Positions 1-6,316 are shown, counted from the first letter of the stretch. The stretch: 6,822 nt of DNA from Xanthobacteraceae bacterium (GCA_030037185.1 JASHRR010001518.1:1-6822), one strand, 5' to 3'. Made by a program: numbers and translations. Notes: generated by a model from the sequence alone, not told the origin.

Positions 1-736
1 TTGACCTTGGTGTGAAGACGCTGGCGGTCCCGAGCAAAGGTGACCCCATCCCCGGCCCGAAAGCACATACAGCCTTGCTCAAGCGCCTACGCCGAGTATC
101 ACGTGAACGATGTCGCGCAAGCAGCGGCAGTCCCGCAACCGGGACCGAGCGAGACGCAGGCTCGCCAGATTGCATGCCAGGATATCGAATATTCGCCGAG
201 ACGCTTCGCACAAGGCTACCACGATGCTGGCCAGGACATATCAGTGGATCGGCATTGAAGATCTCAACGTGCGCGGCATGGTGCGCAACCGCCATCTTTC
301 GCGATCCGTGATCGAGGGTGCATTTTTTGAGTTTCGCCGGCAACTTGACTACAAGTCGAGACTCTACGGTTCGACGATAGTGGTCGCTGACCGCTGGTTT
401 CCTTCAAGCAAGATTTGCTCTTGCTGCGGCGTGGTTAAAGATACGCTGGATTTGAACGAACGCACCTTCAGGTGCGACGACTGCGGTTTTGAATGCGACC
501 GGCGAGCAGGCCGCGAGCGTGCCGAGAGCGCCGTCTGCCGTCGCGCGCGGGCGCCGCGCCTCGGCATCCTACTCGAGTCGTGTTCGCCGCAGGGTGGGAG
601 GGGTCCCACGCGACCGGCGCTCGCCCCCGCCAAAAACAAGGCCCCCCCGGCCTCGCCAGCGACACCGGCCAGAGGGTCGACCAATCGGCCCTGCGTGGGT
701 ACCCGCGTGGGTACAAGTGCGGTTGCCGGTTGCTGA
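1..736 (+). pseudogene. tnpB: TnpB (IS200/IS605-type RuvC-like nuclease), 5'-truncated by the window edge and frameshifted
   Basis: TnpB is the RNA-guided RuvC-like endonuclease carried by IS200/IS605-type elements. The first frame, from base 3, reads DLGVKTLAVPSKGDPIPGPK, which is the RuvC-I block with its catalytic Asp. Near 105-112 the reading shifts: CGTGAA is followed by five bases where a three-base codon is expected before TCGCGCAAGCAG. The next frame, from 110, carries SRKQRQSRNRDRARRRLARLH, then IEDLNVRGM with the RuvC-II Glu at 257-259. It continues with ADRWFPSSK and a zinc-ribbon pair, CSCCG and CDDCG. A second shift at about 498 follows CGFECDR: the expected DRDxNAAxNL block survives only as EQAASVP in the +1 frame, and the rest to 736 is degenerate. 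The N-terminal part lies outside the window. The match to TnpB block order is strong. With two shifts and a damaged RuvC-III motif the gene should be inactive, unless the shifts are sequencing errors. Confidence 0.85.
693..733. repeat. Hairpin and direct repeats beyond the tnpB remnant, possible IS right-end structure
   Basis: GCGTGGGTAC occurs twice, at 693-702 and 705-714, separated by CC. The same bases form a perfect stem-loop at 699-714, GTACCC-GCGT-GGGTAC, with a 6-bp stem and 4-base loop. Immediately after, CGGTTGC is repeated in tandem at 720-726 and 727-733. IS200/IS605 elements carry subterminal hairpins at their ends, and the guide RNA of TnpB is made from the region over and beyond the 3' end of tnpB. 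The position therefore fits a right-end remnant. That role is inference; the repeats themselves are directly visible. Confidence 0.4.
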
Positions 737-737
737 G

Positions 738-1121
738 CTAAGTCTCTGATGTTGTTGAGTCGCCGGCGGACATGGGTTCCGCCGGGCGCGAGATCGAGAA
801 GCGATCGCCCTCAAGCTGGCGCAGCTCTTCGATCGTGAGATCGTTGAGCCTCTTTGTCACCTCAAAGCTGACTGAGGTCAGCGCGGGCCCATATGCTCGA
901 TCAGCCACCATGGCGGCGGCCTGGACCCGGACCGACCAAGGCGCCGCAGGGTTCTGCATCGCATTGACGAGGAGGGCGATCGCGCGCTCGCCTACGGGCC
1001 CGAGATTTTCATCCTTTCGGTCATGCGCAAGGTCGGCACGCCAAGCTTGCGCACGGCGCCTGGTCTTCGTCCGCCACGCGGCATTTGATGCGGGTGAATT
1101 TAAATCATCCGAAAGGGGCTG
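738..1121 (-). pseudogene. Remnant of a small phage-type protein (DRAYG-motif family)
   Basis: An open frame on the minus strand runs from a stop at 1122-1124 to TAG at 738-740. The conserved-looking core is ERAIALLVNAMQNPAAP, then WSVRVQAAAMVADRAYG, then a tail containing LNDLTIEELRQLEG. I associate the pattern of a helix, then AP, then aRvxAAxxxxDRaYG, then an LTxEEL tail with short proteins near phage terminase genes and in prophage-like islands of alphaproteobacteria. The only ATG in frame is at 957-959, inside the core, since the first helix ERAIALLVNA lies upstream of it. No ATG or GTG lies further upstream in the frame, so I read this as a 5'-truncated fragment, not a complete gene. 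It converges on the end of the tnpB remnant. Family recognition is by motif only and could be wrong; a short functional 73-residue protein from 959 is the alternative. Confidence 0.4.
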
Positions 1122-1197
1122 TCAGGTCGGTTCCTCGACATGCGCGAACCAGGAAAGCAAGCTGCGTGTCCTCCCTGCAACACTCCTGCATCGTTCC

Positions 1198-1241
1198 GGG
1201 GTCCGTTTGACCCCCTGAATGCCAAACTGAGTGCGGACCCC
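1198..1241. repeat. 8-bp inverted repeat in the gap before the porin gene, possible insertion-sequence end
   Basis: GGGGTCCG at 1198-1205 and CGGACCCC at 1234-1241 are perfect inverted copies. Inside them lies a further GACCCCC, so on the minus strand the tract reads as GGGGTC-type units spaced about 20 bases apart. Spaced GGGTC/GGGGTC repeats of this look occur at the ends of some IS21-family elements. No transposase is visible here. The rest of 1125-1438 shows no gene. It holds a purine-rich AAAAAGGAGG at about 1331-1340, which resembles a ribosome binding site but has no well-placed start codon after it. I see no convincing promoter. Confidence 0.3.
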
Positions 1242-1427
1242 ACGCGGTGATGAGCGTCGCTCGTCGGTGTGGACATGTATGAAGTCGGCGCAGGGGATCG
1301 ATCGTGTGTTGGTTATACAACATATTCCACAAAAAGGAGGCCAGAGGAAGGACGTTGTACCCTTTTTCGTTGCAATGTCTGGCGAAACACGTGCAGTAAC
1401 GCATCGTCGCACCGCCACATACGGGCC

Positions 1428-1436
1428 AAGGGGGGG
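1428..1436 (+). promoter_or_regulatory. Ribosome binding site of the porin-omptin fusion gene
   Basis: AAGGGGGGG lies directly before ATG 1439 with only AA between. Pairing to the anti-Shine-Dalgarno would use the left part of the G run, giving usual spacing. It supports ATG 1439, which also gives a clean signal peptide. Confidence 0.5.
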
Positions 1437-1438
1437 AA

Positions 1439-3178
1439 ATGCGCAGCAGGTATCTTTCCACCGTAGCGAACTCCGTTCTTTTCGCCGTTCTTGCCTCAGG
1501 GTTTGCGGGCAGCGCATTTGCGGCGGACCTGCCGGTAAAAGCGCCGCCAGCGCAGTACCCGCCGGCGTGGAGTTGGGCGGGCTTTTACGGCGGCGTGCAG
1601 TTCGGCGCCGCGCTCGGAGCAACAAAGTTCTCAGACCCGTTTGGCGCGTCCATTTTCGGCGACCGGACGCCGACGCCGGGTTACGGCCTCGGTGGCCAGA
1701 TCGGCTACAACTGGCAGAGTGGAAATTGGGTCTACGGGCTTGAGGCCGATGCTACGTGGCTGGGGTCCGATGGCACTATGACCTGCGGGGCTTTCTCAGG
1801 CTTTTATTCCTCGTCGAACTGCGGCGCCCGGCCGGACGCCAACGGGACTATCACTGGTCGGCTTGGCTTGGCGCTCGGGCCTGCGGAGCACACACTCGTA
1901 TATGCGAAGGGCGGCTTTGCGTGGCAGCATAACGACGTGAGTGCTACACTTAACAATAATATTACCCTCGTCCGCGAAGGCTTCGTGGACGTCTTTCCAC
2001 CTGTGACGAATTCCACGAGCCTCACGCAGGCGGGCTGGACGATCGGCGCAGGGGTAGAACAGTCTCTGACACCGGCATGGTCCATCAGGTTCGAATACGA
2101 CTACCTCAACTTCGGCCATCAGGGCAGTGTCCTCATCCCGGCGAGCATCTTTGGGCCTGCTGCCGGCCAGTTCTTCCTGGCACCTGCGGCCACGTCGAAC
2201 GTGTCCTCTGATGTCCAGATGTTCAAGCTCGCGTTGAACTACAAGCTTGGTCAGGACCCGTGGGCTCCCGGCTGGGGCGCTGCGGTCCCGGTGCTCGGCA
2301 AGGCGCCGCCGATGGCCGTTGCGCCCGGCTGGGAATTCGAAGGTGGCGGGCGTTACTGGTACAGTTGGGGAAGATTCCAAAAGGATTTGCCCTCGGGCGC
2401 CAGCAACGATCATTCGCTGGTCTCGCGACTTACCTATGACGACCTGACTGCCAATACGGGTGAGTTTTTCGGCCGCATCGATACCCCGGTGAATGTCTTC
2501 TTGCAGGGCTTCGTGGGTGGAGGCAGCATCTCCGGCGGCCACTTAAATGACGAGGACTGGGCGCCCCCTACTATCGAGCATGGGCTAGTCTCATACTCAA
2601 ATACGATCTCCAGCAACGTGACCGGTCCCCTCTTCTATGGCACCATCGACCTTGGGTACGATCTCTTCCGTGGTCCCGGCTACAAGGCCGGCCCATTCGT
2701 CGGCTATAACCGAGACAGCTACACTTTGAATGCCGGCGGTTGCGTTCAGATCGCCAATCCAGTTTCTGATTGCACCGGAGCTCTCGTACAGCCCACGTCG
2801 CAGATCGTGATCATCGAAAAGGACACGTGGGATTCCTTGCGCGTTGGCGCAGCCGCGGAAACGACGCTGGCTGATCGCTGGAAACTCAGCGGCGATGTCG
2901 CGTACCTGCCCTACACGAAGTTTACCGGTACTGACCAGCACCTAGATTTCGTCCCGGTGGAGATTTTCGATGAGAGCGGGCATGGTACCGGCGTGCAGGC
3001 TGAGGCGTTCCTGTCCTATCTCGTCACTAACCAATTCAGTGTCGGAGTCGGTGGGCGTTATTGGGCGATGTGGACGACTTCCGGTACCGATGTGGTCAAT
3101 GGCGCCCTCAGCGCGCGCAATGACACCTACCGTATCGACCAGGTTGGTGTGACGTTCCAGGCGTCCTACAAGTTTTAA
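1439..3178 (+). CDS. Two-barrel outer-membrane protein: Omp25-like porin domain fused to an omptin-like protease domain
   Basis: The 579-residue product begins with a signal peptide, residues 1-28, ending SAFA before ADLPVKAPP. This is Sec export to the outer membrane. Residues about 45-271 form an Omp25/Omp31-type barrel: WAGFYGGVQFG, GGQIGYNWQSGNWVYGLEAD, then a closing strand ending ALNYKLG. A Pro/Ala linker follows at about 272-296. Residues 297-579 align in pattern with omptins, the outer-membrane proteases typified by OmpT, and at about 283 residues match an omptin barrel in length. All four OmpT catalytic positions appear to be present: LNDEDW gives D371 and D373 (OmpT D83/D85), and GTDQHLD gives D499 and H501 (OmpT D210/H212). 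The 126-residue gap between the pairs is nearly that of OmpT (125). The protein ends in Phe, the usual BAM signal. Omptins cleave peptides at the cell surface; activity here is inferred. Neither neighbour is related and no terminator is evident. The alternative is a catalytically silent porin-like protein. Confidence 0.9.
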   Translation: MRSRYLSTVANSVLFAVLASGFAGSAFAADLPVKAPPAQYPPAWSWAGFYGGVQFGAALGATKFSDPFGASIFGDRTPTPGYGLGGQIGYNWQSGNWVYGLEADATWLGSDGTMTCGAFSGFYSSSNCGARPDANGTITGRLGLALGPAEHTLVYAKGGFAWQHNDVSATLNNNITLVREGFVDVFPPVTNSTSLTQAGWTIGAGVEQSLTPAWSIRFEYDYLNFGHQGSVLIPASIFGPAAGQFFLAPAATSNVSSDVQMFKLALNYKLGQDPWAPGWGAAVPVLGKAPPMAVAPGWEFEGGGRYWYSWGRFQKDLPSGASNDHSLVSRLTYDDLTANTGEFFGRIDTPVNVFLQGFVGGGSISGGHLNDEDWAPPTIEHGLVSYSNTISSNVTGPLFYGTIDLGYDLFRGPGYKAGPFVGYNRDSYTLNAGGCVQIANPVSDCTGALVQPTSQIVIIEKDTWDSLRVGAAAETTLADRWKLSGDVAYLPYTKFTGTDQHLDFVPVEIFDESGHGTGVQAEAFLSYLVTNQFSVGVGGRYWAMWTTSGTDVVNGALSARNDTYRIDQVGVTFQASYKF

Positions 3179-3728
3179 GCGCCTATGCGCGACAACATCA
3201 TCGCCGGACGGCGCCCAGTAATCTGTCGGCCCGTTCAATCCACAGCGGCTACAGCGCAGGCGCGGGTGAAGGATGGCACCGCGGCGTCGTCGGGCCATTC
3301 ATCCATATTGACCGCGCGCTCGTGGCCGCAGTGCGCCTCGACCCGGCCTCTCACGCTGGAAAACGGCACCGTAACGGCTTATCGTCCCAGGCATGCCGCA
3401 GCATGCAACTCAGACCAGTTCCAACCTGGCAACCCTGGTGGGCCGCCCTTGATTGAGTGTGCGGTTGATTCAGCGGCGCCGCGAAAGTCTGTGAGCGCCC
3501 CGGCTTGGTAAGCCGGCGGCGCGGTCTGACGATACCGTTGTCCGACGTCGCGATCGTCATCATCATCGACCGTGAATGCCGGGGCCAGGCGCCGTCCAGC
3601 TATTCTTCGTGCCATGTTGACGCCGCGCTCAAAGAGGTTTTGCGCGCGATTCGGCTTGAGGCTGGCCATGTCCACCGATTGGCATCCACGGTTGACTACC
3701 ACCGAGTCCCCGGACCAAGCTGGCCGCT
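3179..3728. other. Gene-poor gap with one hairpin
   Basis: No reading frame here has a recognisable motif or convincing codon pattern. Open frames on both strands are rich in Arg, Pro and Ala, as expected from high GC by chance. A perfect hairpin at 3500-3516 reads CCGGCTT-GGT-AAGCCGG, with a 7-bp stem and 3-base loop. No T tract follows, so it does not look like an intrinsic terminator. A short TCA run lies near 3556-3567. The right end of the gap meets the methyltransferase start without a visible ribosome binding site. Confidence 0.5.
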
Positions 3729-4496
3729 GTGTCCGAGACCCCTGATCACGTCCTGCGTAACCGCTCAGCATGGGACCAGCGGGCTGCCAGCTACGCTGCG
3801 GCAGGCCTGCGCGGCTGGGAGGCGGCCGATCCTGCCTGGGGCATCTGGGCCGTCGCCGAGGCGCAGGCCGGGGTGCTGCCCCCTGACCTGGAGGGCCGCG
3901 ACAGCATCGAGCTGGGCTGCGGCATCGGGTACGTGTCGGCCTGGCTGGCCCGCCGCGGCACGCGGCCCGTCGGGCTGGACAACTCCGCGGCGCAACTGGC
4001 CGCCGCACGCCAACTCCAGGACCGCTTCGGGCTGTGGTTCCCGCTCGTCCACGCCAACGCCGAACATGCGCCCTTCGCCGATGCTCACTTTGACCTGGCC
4101 ATCTCGGAGTACGGTGCCTCCATCTGGTGCGATCCCTACGCCTGGATTCCGGAAGCGGCCCGGTTGCTGCGCCCAGGCGGCCAGCTGATTTTTCTGGTCA
4201 ACTCGGTTCTGCTGATGCTCGCGATCCCGGACACTGACGGCCTGCCTGCCACCCAGACCCTGCTGCGGTCCCAGTTCGGCATGCACCGGTTCGAGTGGCC
4301 CGACGACGACTCAGTGGAGTTCCACCTCAGCCACGGCGACATGATCCGGCTGCTGCGCCGCTGCGGCCTTGAGGTGGAGGACCTGATCGAGTTGCGGCCC
4401 GAGCCCGGCGCCACCGCCTCGCACCCGCTGGCCACCCTAGAGTGGGCCAGGCAATGGCCCTGCGAGGAAGTCTGGAAGGCCCGCAAGCCCCGCTGA
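3729..4496 (+). CDS. Class I SAM-dependent methyltransferase, actinobacterial type
   Basis: The 255-residue protein has a full Rossmann methyltransferase layout. Motif I is IELGCGIGY (residues 60-68) for SAM binding. The acidic residue of motif II is D84 in VGLDNS, and HANAEHAPF (108-116) is motif III. FDLAISEYGA (121-130) is motif IV, and LLRPGGQLIFL (146-156) is the following strand. The C-terminal part, FGMHRFEWPDDDSVEFHL (183-200), then MIRLLRRCGLEVEDLIEL and EEVWKARK, is characteristic of a subfamily I know mainly from Streptomyces and relatives. The methyl acceptor is unknown. Start GTG 3729 fits the family N-terminus (SETPDHVLRNRSAWD), but no Shine-Dalgarno precedes it; many actinobacterial genes are leaderless. 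Codons are more uniformly G/C-ending than in the porin gene. The gene stands alone between gene-poor gaps. Transfer from an actinobacterium is inferred from sequence style, not from a search. Confidence 0.88.
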   Translation: MSETPDHVLRNRSAWDQRAASYAAAGLRGWEAADPAWGIWAVAEAQAGVLPPDLEGRDSIELGCGIGYVSAWLARRGTRPVGLDNSAAQLAAARQLQDRFGLWFPLVHANAEHAPFADAHFDLAISEYGASIWCDPYAWIPEAARLLRPGGQLIFLVNSVLLMLAIPDTDGLPATQTLLRSQFGMHRFEWPDDDSVEFHLSHGDMIRLLRRCGLEVEDLIELRPEPGATASHPLATLEWARQWPCEEVWKARKPR

Positions 4497-4522
4497 AGCG
4501 CGCTGACACCGAGTGCGCGGCC

Positions 4523-4966
4523 ATGGCCTCCTTCGCCGATGGTGGTCTCACCTACAATGTTTTTCTTCAGCACTCCAAGATGCCTGACAGCAAGGGTCTC
4601 CATCACCGTTGGCTTTTCCAGCACTTTGGCGAGGAGCGAGCGGAAGGTTGCTTGCTTGTGGTGACGGGAAGTAAAGAGGAACCAGCGTTGCTTGGGATCC
4701 TGCGCGATTTTATGGCGTCCAGAACTCTGGAGGCTGCCTCCACAATAGCTCCTCACGAAAATAGGGCACCGTATCGATTGACTGAACTCGTGTACATCGA
4801 ACGTCGTGAGCCGTGCTTTTCTTCCGATCTTGCGGGAAGGAGATTTAAGCTAACACCGCACTATCGCTTTCCGCCCGAGGCCGACGAGTGTGACGACGCG
4901 ACAGGTCGACAGCAATCTGGGGTACATCGGACGTGCTGCCAACGTAATCGGAAGGGCAGCCCTTGA
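4523..4966 (+). CDS. Doubtful hypothetical protein, 148 residues
   Basis: From ATG 4523 the frame stays open to TGA 4964-4966. I do not recognise the product. Its first 120 residues (MASFADGGLTYNVFLQH, then HHRWLFQHFGEERAEGCLLVV, LLGILRDFMAS, PYRLTELVYIERREPCFSSD and KLTPHYRFPPEADE) have a protein-like mix of charged, aromatic and aliphatic residues, while the last 25 look random. There is no clear ribosome binding site. The minus strand between about 4520 and 4756 also reads as plausible protein (RWFLFTSRHHK, LLAKVLEKPTVMETLAVRHL), so the coding strand is uncertain and both could be chance. Codon use is less GC-biased than in the methyltransferase, so this is a different piece of DNA. From 4967 to 5172 I see nothing. 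Confidence 0.22.
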   Translation: MASFADGGLTYNVFLQHSKMPDSKGLHHRWLFQHFGEERAEGCLLVVTGSKEEPALLGILRDFMASRTLEAASTIAPHENRAPYRLTELVYIERREPCFSSDLAGRRFKLTPHYRFPPEADECDDATGRQQSGVHRTCCQRNRKGSP

Positions 4967-5172
4967 CCCATCGGCGAGGGGTGCGCCACGTCCAAGCCAT
5001 ATCTGCCGGTAAGTTTGCGCACTTTGATCAGCAGCAGAAGATATCATCCCAAAAACCTCCGGACGTGTTTCAATGATAGTGCAGCGCCACGATTGGAAAC
5101 CAAAGTCGCTCCAATAGATTTCGACAGTGTCTGAGTTGCATATTCACTTTCTCGTTTGCGTGCCAGCCGGAG

Positions 5173-5370
5173 ATGGTTGAGGACGCGGACGACAACCTCG
5201 ATCAACAGTTGCGGCAGCAGGCATCACGCATGTCATCGTCATTGAACCTTGCTTTGGCAGAACAAATTAGGGTTTTTCAGGAAAAACTACGGGCCGGGCA
5301 TCGCGCCGCGCGCTCTCGAATTCACGATCCTCACTGCGGCCTGCTCCGGCGAAGTGCGCGGCATGTGCCG
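5173..5370 (+). pseudogene. Tyrosine recombinase (P4-type phage integrase) fragment, frameshifted
   Basis: The frame from 5309 reads RALEFTILTAACSGEVRG, very close to the integrase block ALEFxILTAARxGEVxG that opens the catalytic domain and contains its first catalytic Arg. Here that Arg (the R of AAR) is Cys. Upstream, in a different frame, NLDQQLRQQASRMSSS and then NLALAEQIRVFQEKLRA follow the length and pattern of the preceding integrase stretch (HLD..L, about 15 residues, then ALPYAEI..F...LR). The two frames join at about 5290-5298, so the fragment is frameshifted. After about 5370 the homology stops, and the catalytic HxxR and Tyr blocks are absent. Such integrases insert islands and prophages at tRNA genes, but no tRNA or attachment site is visible here. 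It is dead by shift, truncation and loss of the key Arg. Confidence 0.6.
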
Positions 5371-5840
5371 GACCACCTTTCCAGCCAGGTTGAAAACTCG
5401 TTCGGGTTGCGTGTGACGGCATCCATGAGACCTTGGGCCATTAACGCGCCATTTTCCATGCCGTGAGGCCGAGCAGAGCGGCGCCGGAAACCGCGCCTTG
5501 ACATGCCGCCTGAGACCGCTCCCCGAGCCCGCTGACAGCGGTTTCCCGGTTCGCTAGGTGGCGCGGCTAGTCCCCTTTTCAGACGGACCCGTAGCGCTCC
5601 TCGCTTCGGTAGTGGGGCTAGACCCACCGGGCGCAGGCGTCCTAATTTCCGCCTTGCTAGCTGGCCACGGGACCTCCGTAGTGCCGCCCTCCGCCGGTGT
5701 GCTCTTTTCACCGGTCTTCTGCACCAGGGCTGGGGGGCGCCGGGGTGGGGCCGGCCTCCCCAGCTATATCTGGCCACGCCAGTGGGGGTAGTGGCACCTA
5801 TCTCAGGTGTTCGAAAATCAGCCAAGAGGTCGAAAGGAAA
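5371..5840. other. Gene-poor, GC-rich stretch after the integrase fragment
   Basis: Both strands have open frames, but none shows a family motif. A minus-strand frame across 5331-5825 is dominated by Arg, Pro, Gly and Ala, and a short plus-strand frame at 5558-5791 is similarly biased. I read these as GC-driven. The minus-strand segment at about 5360-5460 (MENGALMAQGLMDAV, RNPNEFSTWLERW) looks a little more protein-like but is not recognised. Confidence 0.4.
5486..5546. repeat. 9-bp inverted repeat
   Basis: GGAAACCGC at 5486-5494 and GCGGTTTCC at 5538-5546 are perfect inverted copies about 43 bases apart. The flanks nearly extend the match (CCGG on the left arm, CCGG with one extra base on the right). 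It may be a decayed element end or a structured RNA stem; nothing nearby decides. Confidence 0.35.
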
Positions 5841-5867
5841 GTAACCTTTAAGTTACAGCGTAACCTT
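5841..5867. promoter_or_regulatory. Operator-like cluster of GTAAC/GTTAC half-sites
   Basis: GTAACCTTTAAGTTAC at 5841-5856 is an inverted repeat with 5-bp arms and a 6-base centre. A third arm, GTAACCTT, at 5860-5867 makes a second inverted pair with the middle arm (GTTAC-AGC-GTAAC). The GTAACCTT unit thus occurs twice in direct orientation. Regularly spaced alternating half-sites are typical of repressor binding sites. No gene starts directly after it; the next supported start is 6317. Function is inferred from symmetry alone. Confidence 0.3.
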
Positions 5868-5977
5868 ATTATCTCAGCGGATAGCTCGATCGGCTACATC
5901 AGATCGGGATCGATCTCGTAGCTCACACCAAGGTCGCTGCTGCTAAGCAATTTGCTCGACATCACAATCCCGCTAGC

Positions 5978-5997
5978 ACCTCTGCACAGAGGTTTTT
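5978..5997 (+). terminator. Terminator-like hairpin without an identified upstream gene
   Basis: ACCTCTGCACAGAGGT at 5978-5993 is a perfect inverted repeat, giving a 6- to 7-bp stem with a 2- to 4-base loop. It runs into TTTTT at 5993-5997. This is the layout of an intrinsic terminator for plus-strand transcription. The stem is short and only moderately GC-rich. No plus-strand gene is recognised between the integrase fragment and this point, so it could serve an unseen small RNA, be left from a lost gene, or be chance. Confidence 0.35.
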
Positions 5998-6136
5998 ATT
6001 GGTTGTCCGAGCGGACTCCATTATTTGTGCCGACGCCACTCGCGCGGTGCAGCAAAATTGGCAGCTGTCTGGGGTACAGCGGCCGTGGCGGCAACCGCAT
6101 TCGGAAATTCCCGCCCAACCGTGCCAGAAACAGGCG

Positions 6137-6167
6137 TTGAAATAATTCATTATACAATATTATGAAT
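6137..6167 (+). promoter_or_regulatory. AT-rich palindromic segment, candidate promoter or operator upstream of the toxin-like gene
   Basis: GC content drops sharply at about 6140-6240. ATTCAT at 6145-6150 and ATGAAT at 6162-6167 are inverted arms around an AT-only-like centre (TATACAATATT). TTGAAA at 6137-6142 and TATTAT at 6158-6163 resemble -35 and -10 boxes, but the 15-base spacing is short. The segment is about 150 bases before ATG 6317. I looked for rhizobial tts and nod boxes here and found none that fit. Confidence 0.25.
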
Positions 6168-6304
6168 AGCGTCATTTCCTTTTTTTGCCATACTGTTGTC
6201 AACGACAATTTACAACTGCGCATCAACATTTAGCCTTCATCGGTGGACCAGCAATCCCAGAAAGAGCGAGGACGATGGACATCCAACGCTGAATTGGAGA
6301 CTGC

Positions 6305-6310
6305 GGGAGG
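6305..6310 (+). promoter_or_regulatory. Ribosome binding site of the toxin-like gene
   Basis: GGGAGG is followed by a 6-base spacer and ATG 6317. This well-placed Shine-Dalgarno decides the start of the open gene at the right edge. Confidence 0.6.
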
Positions 6311-6316
6311 ACAGGG

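Noticed and set aside
867..882. GCTGAC-TGAG-GTCAGC hairpin
   Set aside because: It is a perfect 6-bp stem but lies inside the phage-type remnant, has no T tract and is likely to occur by chance.
1105..1625. Minus-strand open frames across the upstream gap and the porin signal peptide
   Set aside because: They overlap the start of the porin gene antisense, lack motifs and have biased composition.
1796..2542. 248-residue minus-strand open frame inside the porin-omptin gene
   Set aside because: It is a complement shadow of a gene with clear domain structure; its composition is Arg-rich and it has no family pattern.
3379..4008. Long minus-strand open frame across the gap and into the methyltransferase gene
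   Set aside because: Half of it is the complement of the well-supported methyltransferase, and the rest is Arg/Pro/Ala-rich without motifs. It is explained by high GC.
5331..5825. 164-residue minus-strand open frame
   Set aside because: The translation is mostly Arg, Pro, Gly and Ala, with no recognised motif. Only a short part near 5360-5460 looks protein-like, and that is listed as a finding.
5923..5935. 13-base inverted match to the left edge of the window (3-15)
   Set aside because: One 13-base match is expected by chance among all pairs in a window of this size, and the flanks do not match.
6000..6300. tts box or nod box (rhizobial type III secretion or nodulation promoters) before the toxin-like gene
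   Set aside because: Candidates such as GGCAGCTGTCTGGGG at about 6060 match only part of the remembered tts consensus. No nod box pattern is present.
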